Shown here one piece after another: positions 1-9,077 of a stretch of 64,000 bases of DNA; positions within the stretch are counted from its first letter, which is position 1; every line of letters starts with the position of its first letter. The notes beneath the pieces are model-generated. The model worked only from the letters and a program-made list of their open reading frames with translations. It had not been told where the DNA came from and made no database searches. The position numbers and the translations under genes are program-made. The stretch spans positions 682,001-746,000 of the forward strand of contig OZ219800.1 of NCBI GenBank assembly GCA_964291275.2, given 5' to 3'. The DNA comes from Bin80 sp964291275 (GTDB lineage: Bacteria; Bacteroidota; Rhodothermia; Rhodothermales; Bin80).

Positions 1-501
1 GTTCTGCCCAGCACAAAATCGCTTGATTTGTCTGCTATCTGGATTAGTATTACCGTGGCATCAACATTCTATCCAATCTCACTTTTAAAAAGGGACTATG
101 TATGTGAGTGAACCTCGCCTCAGGCTTACGACTCAGATTCAGAATCATATTTAGGGTTCTACCGGTATTTGTGTGGGGCGGGTTTTGTCAGTCAAGGGAC
201 TGGGAGCCATTCACCCGTAGAAAAAGCTACCTGCTTGGTGTGCAAACCCATTTTATTCATCACGATTTGGATACAGGCTATAAAGCGTGAATTGGGTTGG
301 GGGGTGCGTCAGGATTTCCGGTGCGGGATGAAAAGTAAGCTATAGCCTTGGCGACCAAGCGTCAGATGTAGAATTGCCGCCTGTTTTTCAGCTTGGTTTG
401 GGGAAATGCCAAGGGTGCACGTACCGCAAGTGCAGTCCAATCCCATGCGATGTGTTGCTCTCCACCATTTCCGTGGGATACCTCAGATGAGGTGCACGGG
501 T
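1..501. other. no gene recognised
   Basis: Short open frames exist here but none resembles a known protein or has a credible start. The right part probably belongs to the 3' end of the IS1380-type element that follows, but I could not fix its terminal inverted repeat. Confidence 0.4.
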
Positions 502-2106
502 TTAGAGGTCAGGCACAGACTGCCAGTGTAATTGCCGAAGGCGCTCCCAGAAACGCTTCCATGCCTGCACCGCGGACAGGGCGATATAGAATGTGACATA
601 GCGGGCATGACGTGCCAGGGTCGCACCGACCTTCAGCACTTGCAGTCTGAAAGTGCGAAGGTGTATGTGAGGTCGTTCCGATGAGGACGAATCCGTGTCT
701 GCGACAGCACTGCCGTCCGCCTCCATCGCCGTCTCCGAGAACGCATCGGTTGATTCGTCCAACGCAGCTTCTGTTCCAGAAGACTGCGAACCCGTGTCGT
801 GCAGTCCCTCGGCCAACAGTGCCATCTCATCGGGTTCAGACCCCACCGGTGGGGGCGGACTATGCAAGAGGCATCGACTGATGTGAAGAAGCTGGTAGAC
901 CAACATGTAGACCTGAAGACGCACGGCATTCTCCGCCTGAACCTCGGCATCCTCATCGGCCTCAGCAATATCCTCACGCGCAATCGGTACGTTACGGTAA
1001 TGCGATTTGGCGCGTGGTGATGACGAAAACGACAGGGTACAGATCGCTTTGATCTCGCCCTGATGCATCTCCGCCTTCCCGCGCCGACTGTACAGGGCCG
1101 CCAGAACCTCCCCCGAATGCGTATCCGCGTCAAGATTGGTGACCAAAAAGTGGCAATCATTGAATAACTCCCCCGGACGCGGTTTTACCACCAGGATCAC
1201 CCGACGGGTCTTCTCCCAGGACTGCGCACCATACTCGAGTTCAACGTACGTCTTCCTCTCATACGAGCAATCCTCAACGTACGGTGCAGCCAACGCCTCC
1301 AACACCTTGTTCTTGCGCAAACGCATCACGTAGTGAAGACCTTCTGCCTCCAGCCGTGTAAATACAACACCACTATTGAACCCTGCATCCAAACGAATAA
1401 TGACACGCTCAGCGGCGTGCTGGCGCACGCCATCGGCCATGGAAACCATGAAGTCCTCGCAGTCGGTGACCTCCCGCCGATTACCTGGACGCAACTGCGC
1501 CCCGAGTACATCCCCACTCTCCCCGCATGAAGCAATCAGCGGCAAGAAAACCGTGCGCTTATAGTGCCCATGATACGCGCTGCCAAGTTGCTTGCCATGC
1601 GCATCCACCGGCACCGCGTCCACATCAATGACCACTTCATCACGGCGCCGACCACCGTTGCGAACCAGCATATGCTCAATCGCCAACTTTTGAACCGCCG
1701 CCTCCAAGTGCGACGGATTGTCCGCTTTGCCGAGCAGACGCAACAGATGGGACATGGTCGACTGCGATGCCAACGTACGACCCGCTTCGACCGCACCCCG
1801 TTCGATGCTGGTGGACATGCCAAATGCTGCATCGGTGCGCAACTGCGCTGTCCATAGGGCATGCCATCCCTGAATCAACTGTAGCAGCCACTGCAAAAGC
1901 AAGTGCGCCAGACTATATCGTATACGATGCTGGTTCCGGGGATCGTACAGCCGCTCGGTCAGAAATTCAATGAGCCCCGTTCGCGCGATCACCGACCGCA
2001 TCAACAACGCACCCGCATCAGATGTCATGTGGGTGTTGCTGGCCGCCTTGATACGAACCAACTGGTTGTAGGGAAGCACAAAAAGAGCCTCCGTAGACTT
2101 TGCCAT
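502..2106 (-). CDS. IS1380-type DDE transposase
   Basis: This is a 534-residue transposase. Features typical of the IS1380 family are an N-terminal region with SDAGALLMRSV, a block reading VVIDVDAVPVDAHGKQLG that carries the first catalytic aspartate, a YHGHYKRTVFLPLIA segment, LRPGNRREV, and a second aspartate in RLDAGFNSG. The C-terminal third contains a low-complexity, serine- and acid-rich insertion (about residues 405-475) before a final basic helix. The start at 2106 is preceded by a good purine-rich ribosome binding site (an AAGGTGAG-like stretch just upstream on the minus strand). Length and motifs suggest an intact protein. I could not define the element ends or a target duplication. 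Confidence 0.85.
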   Translation of the reverse strand: MAKSTEALFVLPYNQLVRIKAASNTHMTSDAGALLMRSVIARTGLIEFLTERLYDPRNQHRIRYSLAHLLLQWLLQLIQGWHALWTAQLRTDAAFGMSTSIERGAVEAGRTLASQSTMSHLLRLLGKADNPSHLEAAVQKLAIEHMLVRNGGRRRDEVVIDVDAVPVDAHGKQLGSAYHGHYKRTVFLPLIASCGESGDVLGAQLRPGNRREVTDCEDFMVSMADGVRQHAAERVIIRLDAGFNSGVVFTRLEAEGLHYVMRLRKNKVLEALAAPYVEDCSYERKTYVELEYGAQSWEKTRRVILVVKPRPGELFNDCHFLVTNLDADTHSGEVLAALYSRRGKAEMHQGEIKAICTLSFSSSPRAKSHYRNVPIAREDIAEADEDAEVQAENAVRLQVYMLVYQLLHISRCLLHSPPPPVGSEPDEMALLAEGLHDTGSQSSGTEAALDESTDAFSETAMEADGSAVADTDSSSSERPHIHLRTFRLQVLKVGATLARHARYVTFYIALSAVQAWKRFWERLRQLHWQSVPDL

Positions 2107-2571
2107 GATCTCACCTCCAAGGTGAATTTTTCAGATTACTTCGAAAGATCGCTTGCACATGTGACCCACAGTAGAAACAAGTCCCTGTTCGGTCAAAATC
2201 CGCAAAAAAAAGGGAATGGACCCTCTTTATAAGGAACGTACAATGGACACAAAGGTCCCAGATCGGTCAGGCTATCCCGAAAAAATGAGGTGAGATGAAT
2301 ATTGTGGGAGGGCCATGGGTGCTACGTCAAAAATCGACCGAGTACGCCACGAGCAAATATCTAAAACGCATACCAATAATGCTCTTCGCTCGGACTTAAC
2401 CAGTGCCAGAGCATGGGCACTGAATGGTTCAACACAGGAAATCAAACTGACCATCGGAGCAACTATGAGTTCAAAACTGTCATTCTTCAGACCCCCTCCT
2501 GGACCCATCAATTTCAACAAAGCTCACTATGGTGGGGCAAGAAAGTCGGTCTTACCCACAAGTCAGACTCT
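2107..2571. other. intergenic, no gene recognised
   Basis: This stretch lies between the IS1380-type transposase and the end of the Fic gene. Open frames on the plus strand run partly over the Fic gene and resemble nothing I know. The part next to the transposase is presumably its promoter and IS terminus. Confidence 0.35.
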
Positions 2572-3750
2572 TTATGCAACAGGATCACTGGTCTCGCTCA
2601 AAATCCGACAATACTCGTCATACGCGAAGACGCGATTCCACTTCTTCCCGGTTACTTCTTTCACGATGCCTATGTTTTGAAGGTGCTTGACGGCACTGTA
2701 CACTGTCGGTAACGAAATGCCTGCACTGTCGGCGGCATACGATGCCGGAAGCACTGGACGCTCCTGCAGTACCCTATGTACCCGCAGTGATGATGCCACA
2801 AGTTGCCCCGACTGTTTAATCTTTTTATGATCTCTCTCAAATAATTCAAGAATTTTTTTGGCAGTTTTGGTGGCATGCTCCGACGTATGGATTACGCCAT
2901 CCAAAAAGAATTCAAGCCATGTTTCCCAATCACCATGCGTGCGCACGCGCTGTAATAGCTCGTAATAACGGGATCTGTGTGTCTTGAAATACAAACTGAG
3001 GTAAAGAGTCGGATGTTCTAGAAGCTCACTCGCGCACAATAAGAATGTAATTAGCAACCTTCCCAAGCGACCATTCCCATCTAGGAATGGATGAATTGTT
3101 TCAAATTGAACATGCATAAGGCCAACCTTTACTAGCGTGGGGTATTCGGGATAATCTGTATGAATAAATTTTTCCAGATCACTCATCAAATCAACGACAT
3201 GTCCTGGAGGAGGAGGAACATACAGGGCATTCCCTGGACGAGATCCTCCGATCCAATTTTGCGACCGTCTAAATTCCCCTGGAAGTTTTGTGCTGCCACG
3301 ACCTTCGGAAAGGAGTATTTCATGTATTTCCCGTATCAAGCGCTGACTTAATGGGAAATCTTCTTTAATACGTTTTAGTCCATGAAACATCGCAGCCACA
3401 TAGTTGGACACCTCCTGTACATCATCTGGTGGAACCCCAGGTGCACCATCAACTTCGAAAAGTAGGAGGTCAGATAACGATGACTGGGTTCCTTCAATCT
3501 GTGACGACAACAGCGCTTCTTGCCTGACATATGTGTACAGAAAAATTGGAATATCTGGCAAAATTGCCGTCAGGCCATCTAGCCTCCCTATGACCAAATG
3601 TGCCTTTGCTAATTTGTCGGTTAACATTTCCACGTTAACTCGTGGATCTGGTGGAAGCGGTGGTGGCAGATATGCTTCAACTCGTTCCTCTCCTACAGAA
3701 GAAATAACAACTTTACGTCCTATTCGAGACTTCACTTCTTTATGATGCAT
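2572..3750 (-). CDS. Fic-domain protein (probable AMP transferase) with inhibitory helix and C-terminal HTH
   Basis: This 392-residue protein has the Fic core motif HPFLDGNGRLGR around residues 225-236. Fic enzymes usually transfer AMP from ATP to hydroxyl side chains of target proteins. Before the core, SSQIEGTQSSLSDLL matches the (S/T)xxxE(G/N) inhibitory helix of self-inhibited Fic proteins whose alpha-inh lies N-terminal in the same chain (class II). The C-terminal ~70 residues (ASYAADSAGISLPTVYSAVK) look like a winged helix-turn-helix, as in many bacterial Fic/DOC-like proteins. All catalytic residues are visible, so it is probably functional. It stands alone, with four long tandem repeats immediately upstream in its promoter region; these may affect its expression (inference). 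Its target is unknown. Confidence 0.9.
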   Translation of the reverse strand: MHHKEVKSRIGRKVVISSVGEERVEAYLPPPLPPDPRVNVEMLTDKLAKAHLVIGRLDGLTAILPDIPIFLYTYVRQEALLSSQIEGTQSSLSDLLLFEVDGAPGVPPDDVQEVSNYVAAMFHGLKRIKEDFPLSQRLIREIHEILLSEGRGSTKLPGEFRRSQNWIGGSRPGNALYVPPPPGHVVDLMSDLEKFIHTDYPEYPTLVKVGLMHVQFETIHPFLDGNGRLGRLLITFLLCASELLEHPTLYLSLYFKTHRSRYYELLQRVRTHGDWETWLEFFLDGVIHTSEHATKTAKKILELFERDHKKIKQSGQLVASSLRVHRVLQERPVLPASYAADSAGISLPTVYSAVKHLQNIGIVKEVTGKKWNRVFAYDEYCRILSETSDPVA

Positions 3751-3764
3751 GCAAAACCATAAAA

Positions 3765-4487
3765 TTTAATCTTGATTTCCTGAAAATAAAGAAAAAGTCA
3801 TATTCTTTATTCTAATCCTGCCGACTGCCACTCCATCATATCCAAGAACCGAGGAAAGATGGGCCAGCCCTGCTCTGGAGACAGGATCATGGCTCCACGG
3901 AGACAAGTTGAGCGAAACCACGATGTTATAAGCATAATCAAGAAATTTAATTTTGATTTCCTAAAAATAAAGAAAAGGCCATATTCTTTATTCTAATCCT
4001 GCCGACTGCCACTCCATCATATCCAAGAACCGAGGAAAGATGGGCCCAGCCCTGCTCTGGAGACAGGATCATGGCTCCACGGAGACAAATTGAGCGAAAC
4101 CACGATGTTATAAGCATAATCAAGAAATTTAATTTTGATTTCCTAAAAATAAAGAAAAGGCCATATTCTTTATTCTAATCCTGCCGACTGCCGCTCCATC
4201 TTAACCAGGGACCGAGGAAAGATGAACCCCAGCCCTGCTCCAGAGACAGGATCATGGCTCCACGGAGACAAATTGAGCGAAACCACGATGTTATAAGCAT
4301 AATCAAGAAATTTAATTTTGATTTCCTAAAAATAAAGAAAAGGCCATATTCTTTATTCTAATCCTGCCGACTGCCACTCCATCTTAACCAGGGACCGAGG
4401 AAAGATGAACCCCAGCCCTGCTCCAGAGACAGGATTATGACTCCACGGAGGCAAGTTGAGCGAAACCACGATGTTATAAGCGTAATC
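3765..4487. repeat. four tandem copies of a ~182-bp intergenic repeat
   Basis: Four head-to-tail copies start near 3765, 3946, 4128 and 4311, giving periods of 181, 182 and 183 bp. Each begins with TTTAATTTTGATTTCCTAAA or a close variant. Each contains an AT-rich hairpin whose arms AATAAAGAA and TTCTTTATT are perfectly complementary around a 9-nt loop. The interior ends with a conserved GAAACCACGATGTTATAAGC segment. Copies 1-2 share CATATCCAAGAACCGAGG, while copies 3-4 share CTTAACCAGGGACCGAGG, which suggests stepwise duplication. No convincing ORF runs through the array. It ends 15 bp before the start codon of the Fic gene, so it occupies that gene's upstream region. Confidence 0.9.
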
Positions 4488-4739
4488 CCCTTAAAAACAT
4501 ATTTCTTACCGTCTGATTCGTCACGGCCCCCCAGTAGCTCAGTAAGCTTCAGCTCTTCAATTACTGCGTCTGTCCGGCCACATCCTCTATGGCTGAGCAG
4601 AGATTCATGACCACCACATTTGCACACACCATCGCAATGCTATACCGATGAATGCCTGAATATTTATTCATTGGGTATTCGTATCGTTGTTTCTCTTTGG
4701 ATACCGGATCATGATTCCTGGATTTGGAAATTAGTGAGT
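4488..4739. other. intergenic, no gene recognised
   Basis: This region lies between the repeat array and the end of rlmB. A short cysteine-containing minus-strand frame exists here, but it runs into the repeats and resembles nothing known. Confidence 0.35.
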
Positions 4740-5507
4740 TTAATCAGCGTCAGCACTGCCTGGCTGAGAAGCCAAGGCCAGTAGGACGCCTGTCGCTACT
4801 GATGCATTTAACGACTCAACCTCTCCCTTCAACGGAATCGCAATCAAATTATCGCAAGCCCGTTCGGTATCTGGATACAGGCCTCGATTTTCACTCCCAA
4901 TCACCAAGGCTATGGGACATTTCCAGTTTATATCCCAGGCTGACCGTTCTGCATTCGCCGCGGTACCATACACAAAGTAACCGCGCTCCTGCAACTCGGG
5001 GATCACATCCGCCAATCGTTCGATACGGGCAATTGGCACGCGTATAGCAGTACCACTACTAGCCTTGACCATGGCCGTACTTACCGGGGCCATATGATGA
5101 GAGCATACAATCACACCCTGTACTCCAAACGCTACTGCCGAACGAACTATAGCACCAAAATTTCGGGGATCTTCAATTCCATCCAGTAGCAGCAGTCGAG
5201 GACGCTTTGCTCGTACTGCATCGAGATTTGGAGCAATAGCTGCCAACATTTCGGAATAGTCAGCATACTCGAATGCTGCCTGCACAGCTATAACCCCTTG
5301 GTGAGGTACTTTACCCGCCAGGTTCCGAAGCCCGTCCTGCGGGAGTACCCGAATAGGCACACCTGCTCTGGAAGCCAGATTACGGATCCTGTTTAATCCG
5401 CGAGCCCCCCCCTGAAGACATATCTTTTCCAGTGACGCTGGATTACGTTCCAAAGCCTCCCGGACGGCATTGCGACCAACAATAACCAGTGAAGTGTTAA
5501 CCGGCAT
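4740..5507 (-). CDS. rlmB: 23S rRNA (guanosine-2'-O-)-methyltransferase RlmB-like (SpoU/TrmH family)
   Basis: This 255-residue SPOUT methyltransferase has an N-terminal substrate-binding domain (IVGRNAVREALERNP) and a C-terminal knotted SpoU domain. The SpoU motifs are LLLLDGIEDPRNFGAIVRSA, IALVIGSENRGLYPDTERAC and VESLNASVATGVLLA. RlmB uses S-adenosylmethionine to methylate the 2'-hydroxyl of G2251 in the 23S rRNA peptidyl-transferase region. Other TrmH-family members are possible, but the length and N-terminal domain fit RlmB. It is the last gene of the obgE-to-rlmB operon, and its start overlaps the end of the decarboxylase gene by 11 bp. Confidence 0.9.
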   Translation of the reverse strand: MPVNTSLVIVGRNAVREALERNPASLEKICLQGGARGLNRIRNLASRAGVPIRVLPQDGLRNLAGKVPHQGVIAVQAAFEYADYSEMLAAIAPNLDAVRAKRPRLLLLDGIEDPRNFGAIVRSAVAFGVQGVIVCSHHMAPVSTAMVKASSGTAIRVPIARIERLADVIPELQERGYFVYGTAANAERSAWDINWKCPIALVIGSENRGLYPDTERACDNLIAIPLKGEVESLNASVATGVLLALASQPGSADAD

Positions 5508-6894
5508 CAGCCTGTACGAGTGTCACCAGACGATCCACCAGCGATTCAGCATGCACGGCTTGTTCCGGCCGCATGAGTACACTTCTGAGAATTCGAGCAC
5601 TGTCCTGATCCACAGACAAATCAGGCACACGAGCAAGTATGTCTTCCGAACGTGTGCGAAGTACGCTCAGAAATACTGGGTTTGAGCTGGGAGCCATAGC
5701 GCGCTCAAATAGAGCTTGGGACGCCTGATCTATCCCGCTTGCTGAACTGGGCTCAACCTTGGGAAAGTAACATACAATATCCAAATCCGGCTTGCCCCAA
5801 CTTATTAGTGGAGTATCTTCCAGTGCGACGTGCCAACGTTGCGCAGCCTCCCTGCAGGCAGACAATATTGGCCCAAGCCCCTCTTCCGCCGATAACGGCA
5901 ACAGCTGAAGTGTTAGCCACAGAGCTCCGGCTGCTGCGCCTGCACGTGAGCATTCCAGGCTGATTTCGCCAAGATGCAGATCATCGCTCGTAAAGTAAGT
6001 GTAAGGTGAATCATGCAAATAATGCCGCGCCATCGTTGGGTCACTGTACAATATGCAGCCACAGCCATAGGGCTGCAACCCGTGCTTATGCGGATCTAGA
6101 ACAACCGAATCAGCTTCTTTGATGGCGTCCAAATTTCGTCCAACCTCGGAGGTCAGCATCCCGGTCTTGCTCAGCAGTCTAAAAAACCCTCCATATGCAG
6201 CATCTACGTGAATACGAGCACCATACTGTCGACAAAGTGTCACGGCTTCAGCAATGGGGTCAACCGCCCCCTGTCCGGTGGTGCCTGCAGTAAGTACAAC
6301 GGTTCCAATCATCTGTGACCGAAGCAACTCTTCGAGCGCATCCAGGTCCATTCGGCCGTATGTATCTGCGGCAACGCTCTGTACAGGCATACCCAGTACA
6401 TGCCCCATCCTGGCATGTGTATAATGCGCCTCCTGGCTGACAGCAACTGCTTTGCCCGGATGTTGCTCTCGACTAACAAAGAGCGCCTCCAGATTGGCGA
6501 TCGTCCCGCTACTGGTCAAATGTCCCAATGCATCCTCCGGAAACTCAAACATCCCGGCCAGCTCAGCCACAGCTTCCTTTTCCATTGCTGCAGTTGGTGG
6601 ACCTCCATCAAGCGCGTGGTTGTTGGGATTGATCCGCATAGCCGTTAAGTATCCAAGAATTGCAACCGGATGAGGCGGCTTGAGCATCTGCCCAGCATAG
6701 CGGGGATGGAAGAAGGGGTAATTGGCTGCAAGACGATTCACGTAGGTCTCGTAAGCTGCACTGAGTGTCTCGTGTTCCACACGAAGCGACGGGTGCGTCT
6801 CATAGGCACCCCAGCGAGCCTCCCATGTACTCACACACCGATCCGCTTCCCTTAGCCAACCACCAAGTGATTGCGGTGCAATGGTTTGGATCAT
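5497..6894 (-). CDS. PLP-dependent group II amino acid decarboxylase
   Basis: This 465-residue protein of the pyridoxal-dependent (group II) decarboxylase family shows an HVDAAYGGFF cofactor motif, TSSGTIANLEALFV for phosphate binding, and DPHKHGLQPYG with the Schiff-base lysine. Relatives decarboxylate aspartate, glutamate, 2,4-diaminobutyrate or aromatic amino acids; the substrate cannot be read from the sequence. It lies between lgt (4-bp overlap) and rlmB (11-bp overlap), so it is co-translated with housekeeping genes. An aspartate decarboxylase role supplying beta-alanine for coenzyme A would fit a housekeeping position, but that is only a guess. Confidence 0.88.
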   Translation of the reverse strand: MIQTIAPQSLGGWLREADRCVSTWEARWGAYETHPSLRVEHETLSAAYETYVNRLAANYPFFHPRYAGQMLKPPHPVAILGYLTAMRINPNNHALDGGPPTAAMEKEAVAELAGMFEFPEDALGHLTSSGTIANLEALFVSREQHPGKAVAVSQEAHYTHARMGHVLGMPVQSVAADTYGRMDLDALEELLRSQMIGTVVLTAGTTGQGAVDPIAEAVTLCRQYGARIHVDAAYGGFFRLLSKTGMLTSEVGRNLDAIKEADSVVLDPHKHGLQPYGCGCILYSDPTMARHYLHDSPYTYFTSDDLHLGEISLECSRAGAAAGALWLTLQLLPLSAEEGLGPILSACREAAQRWHVALEDTPLISWGKPDLDIVCYFPKVEPSSASGIDQASQALFERAMAPSSNPVFLSVLRTRSEDILARVPDLSVDQDSARILRSVLMRPEQAVHAESLVDRLVTLVQADAG

Positions 6895-7787
6895 TGCCGT
6901 TTACGCCGAGTGGTGAAGACCAACCCTGCGACTCCCAGGGCGATCATGATCACCGAAATAATCTCCGCCTGTGTGACCTCCATCCCCAGGAATTCAAAAA
7001 CATTATTGACTCGGATCTGCTCAATCAAAAGTCGTTCTACTCCAAAAAATAGCACGCTCAAGGATGCCAACCATCCCGCCCTGAACGGATGCTTGCGCAA
7101 GCTCCACAGCACGGCAAACAATGCTACCGCCATGAGAAATTCATAAATCGAGGTCGGATAGACCCCAGATTCGGGCAATGTTATCCCGAGGATGTTATTA
7201 GGATAAGTCTCACTCCAGAGCCAGTCCGGTAAAAAACCTGGCTTGGCTTCTACGTTCGAAGGAATCCCCCAGTCACCATCACCAGCAAGATGACAGCCAA
7301 TACGTCCAATCCCATAAGCCAGCATCACGGTCGGCAATGTGGTATCGGCAAAAAGTGGCAGATTTACACCATGCTTTCGAATATACCAGATGATTCCTAC
7401 TGCGGCAAATAGCAGTCCACCATAAAAAGTGAGCCCTCCTTGGGAGAAAAGCATTCCCCGGGGATCTGCCATAAAATCTCCCCAGTTCTCCAGAATGTGA
7501 AAGATTTTTGCGCCAGCAATACCGCCTACAACTGCAATTACGGTCACCGTCCCTATCAGCGCTGCTGGACTTGCTTCCACAAATTGTTGCTTGCGGCCTT
7601 TTTTCTTCGAGCGTATGCGTACTGGTTCGAGCCGTCCTTCGATAAACAGCCTGTTCAGTTCGCGTTGCATCAGCCAGGCAGCCACCAAAAAACCAATGGC
7701 CATCATCGCACCAAATGAATAGATGGTGATGGTGTTGCTACCTAGAAACTCAATGGGCAATGGAATTTCAAGGATACGTGGATACAT
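6891..7787 (-). CDS. lgt: prolipoprotein diacylglyceryl transferase
   Basis: This 298-residue multi-pass inner-membrane protein transfers a diacylglyceryl group from phosphatidylglycerol to the lipobox cysteine of prolipoproteins. The family signature appears as MLAYGIGRIGCHLAGDGDWG, with the conserved arginine and glycines. SQGGLTFYGGLLFA corresponds to the HGGL-type loop, with serine and glutamine in place of the usual residues. Several hydrophobic spans are visible, including the first (SFGAMMAIGFLVAAWL). Lipoproteins encoded in this window, such as the propeller lipoprotein and the FKBP, would be its substrates. It starts 3 bp after hisS ends and overlaps the decarboxylase by 4 bp. Confidence 0.93.
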   Translation of the reverse strand: MYPRILEIPLPIEFLGSNTITIYSFGAMMAIGFLVAAWLMQRELNRLFIEGRLEPVRIRSKKKGRKQQFVEASPAALIGTVTVIAVVGGIAGAKIFHILENWGDFMADPRGMLFSQGGLTFYGGLLFAAVGIIWYIRKHGVNLPLFADTTLPTVMLAYGIGRIGCHLAGDGDWGIPSNVEAKPGFLPDWLWSETYPNNILGITLPESGVYPTSIYEFLMAVALFAVLWSLRKHPFRAGWLASLSVLFFGVERLLIEQIRVNNVFEFLGMEVTQAEIISVIMIALGVAGLVFTTRRKRQ

Positions 7788-7790
7788 AGT

Positions 7791-9077
7791 TCAGTTCAGT
7801 TTTTTGATCAGATTGTCAGCTAATCCGGCTAGAGGAACAGTTGACTGCTCACCAGTCCCCATGTCCTTTACAGTTGCGAGTTCCGCCTCCAACTCACGGT
7901 CAGCCACAATAACGACCTGTCGTGCACATGCACGATTGGCAAGACGCATCTGCGCCTTCATCGAACGGTGGGCTAACTCCATTCCCACGCGTAGACCAGC
8001 TGCACGAAGCGTCTGCAACAATAGAAAAGCCTCTCGACCTGCCGTTTCTCCCAATGCAACCATCCACACATCAAACGAATCTTCTTCAGGCAGCGATAGA
8101 TCAGATGCTTCCATAGCAAGAATGAGGCGCTCCATACCCGCAGCGAAGCCAACTGCAGGGACAGGGCGCGACGCCCCTATCGCAGGAGCTAACAGGTCGT
8201 ATCGTCCCCCACCTGCCAATGCGCTCTGCGCCCCTATACCGGCATGCTCCAACTCAAAAGCAGTCTGTGTATAGTAATCCAGTCCACGTACCAGCATTGG
8301 ATCCTCCATAAACGAAATCGCCAGAGACTGCAGGAGGCTCTTGAGAGCTTCGTAGCTCACCCGGCTATCCTCATCAAGATAGTCCAGTAAACTAGGAGCA
8401 TCCTCGAGAAGAACGCGCTCTGCTTCAACTTTCGTATCCAAGATCCGAAGCGGATTACGTGAAAGACGTAAGCGGCTGATTTTCGTGAGCGCCTCTGTAT
8501 GTGGTGTCAGGTACTTCACCAAGGCCTCACGGTATCTGGGCCTGGTCTCAGCGTTTCCAAGCGTATTTATGCGGAGCCGAGTATCGGTGAGTTCAAGGGT
8601 TCGGTAAACATCCATCATCACGGCAATGACCTCGGCATCTGCTCTTGGATCGTTCGTTCCGATGATTTCTGCGCCAAACTGATGGAATTGCCTGTATCGC
8701 CCCTTCTGAGGGCGCTCAGCTCTGAAACATGGCCCAATATAATAAAGCCGCTGCACCCCGGGCTTCTGTTCCATGTGATGCTGCAAATATGCGCGCATGA
8801 TGGGAGCTGTTAACTCCGGACGTAATACATAGCTGGTATCACCGCGTTCGAACGTAAACATCTCCTTGGAGACAATGTCTGTGAACTGACCTATACTTCG
8901 TGCAACCAATCCAGTGGGCTCTAGAACAGGTGTTCGGATTTCTGCAAACCCGTGCCTGTGCATGACCTTATGGATTGCGTGTTCTACGTGACGCCAAACC
9001 TCCGTGCGTACAAGAGGCCGTCGTGCCCCTGGCAGCAAGTCGCTTGTTCCCTCAATTGTTTGAAAAGTACTTTTCAC
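7791..9077 (-). CDS. hisS: histidyl-tRNA synthetase
   Basis: This 428-residue class II aminoacyl-tRNA synthetase charges tRNA-His. Visible features are the N-terminal GTSDLLPG, motif 2 with GPCFRAERPQKGRYRQFHQF, the histidine-specific LVRGLDYYTQTAFE, motif 3 near AVGFAAGMERLILAM, and a C-terminal anticodon-binding domain (DVWMVALGE to EQSTVPLAGLADNL). Length is normal for the family. Its ATG overlaps the stop of the upstream rluD-family gene by 4 bp, which suggests translational coupling. Confidence 0.96.
   Translation of the reverse strand: MKSTFQTIEGTSDLLPGARRPLVRTEVWRHVEHAIHKVMHRHGFAEIRTPVLEPTGLVARSIGQFTDIVSKEMFTFERGDTSYVLRPELTAPIMRAYLQHHMEQKPGVQRLYYIGPCFRAERPQKGRYRQFHQFGAEIIGTNDPRADAEVIAVMMDVYRTLELTDTRLRINTLGNAETRPRYREALVKYLTPHTEALTKISRLRLSRNPLRILDTKVEAERVLLEDAPSLLDYLDEDSRVSYEALKSLLQSLAISFMEDPMLVRGLDYYTQTAFELEHAGIGAQSALAGGGRYDLLAPAIGASRPVPAVGFAAGMERLILAMEASDLSLPEEDSFDVWMVALGETAGREAFLLLQTLRAAGLRVGMELAHRSMKAQMRLANRACARQVVIVADRELEAELATVKDMGTGEQSTVPLAGLADNLIKKLN

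Noticed and set aside
502..2235. search for IS1380 terminal repeats and target duplication
   Set aside because: Several weak complementarities were seen but none convincing, so element borders were not called.
2315..2712. overlapping plus-strand ORFs of 121 and 99 codons
   Set aside because: They extend into the Fic gene in antisense and show no recognisable protein features.
3765..4487. possible CRISPR array
   Set aside because: Units are ~182 bp, contiguous and without unique spacers; no cas gene is nearby.
4358..4627. 89-codon minus-strand ORF with an MCKCGG start
   Set aside because: It runs into the non-coding tandem repeats and matches no family; probably chance.
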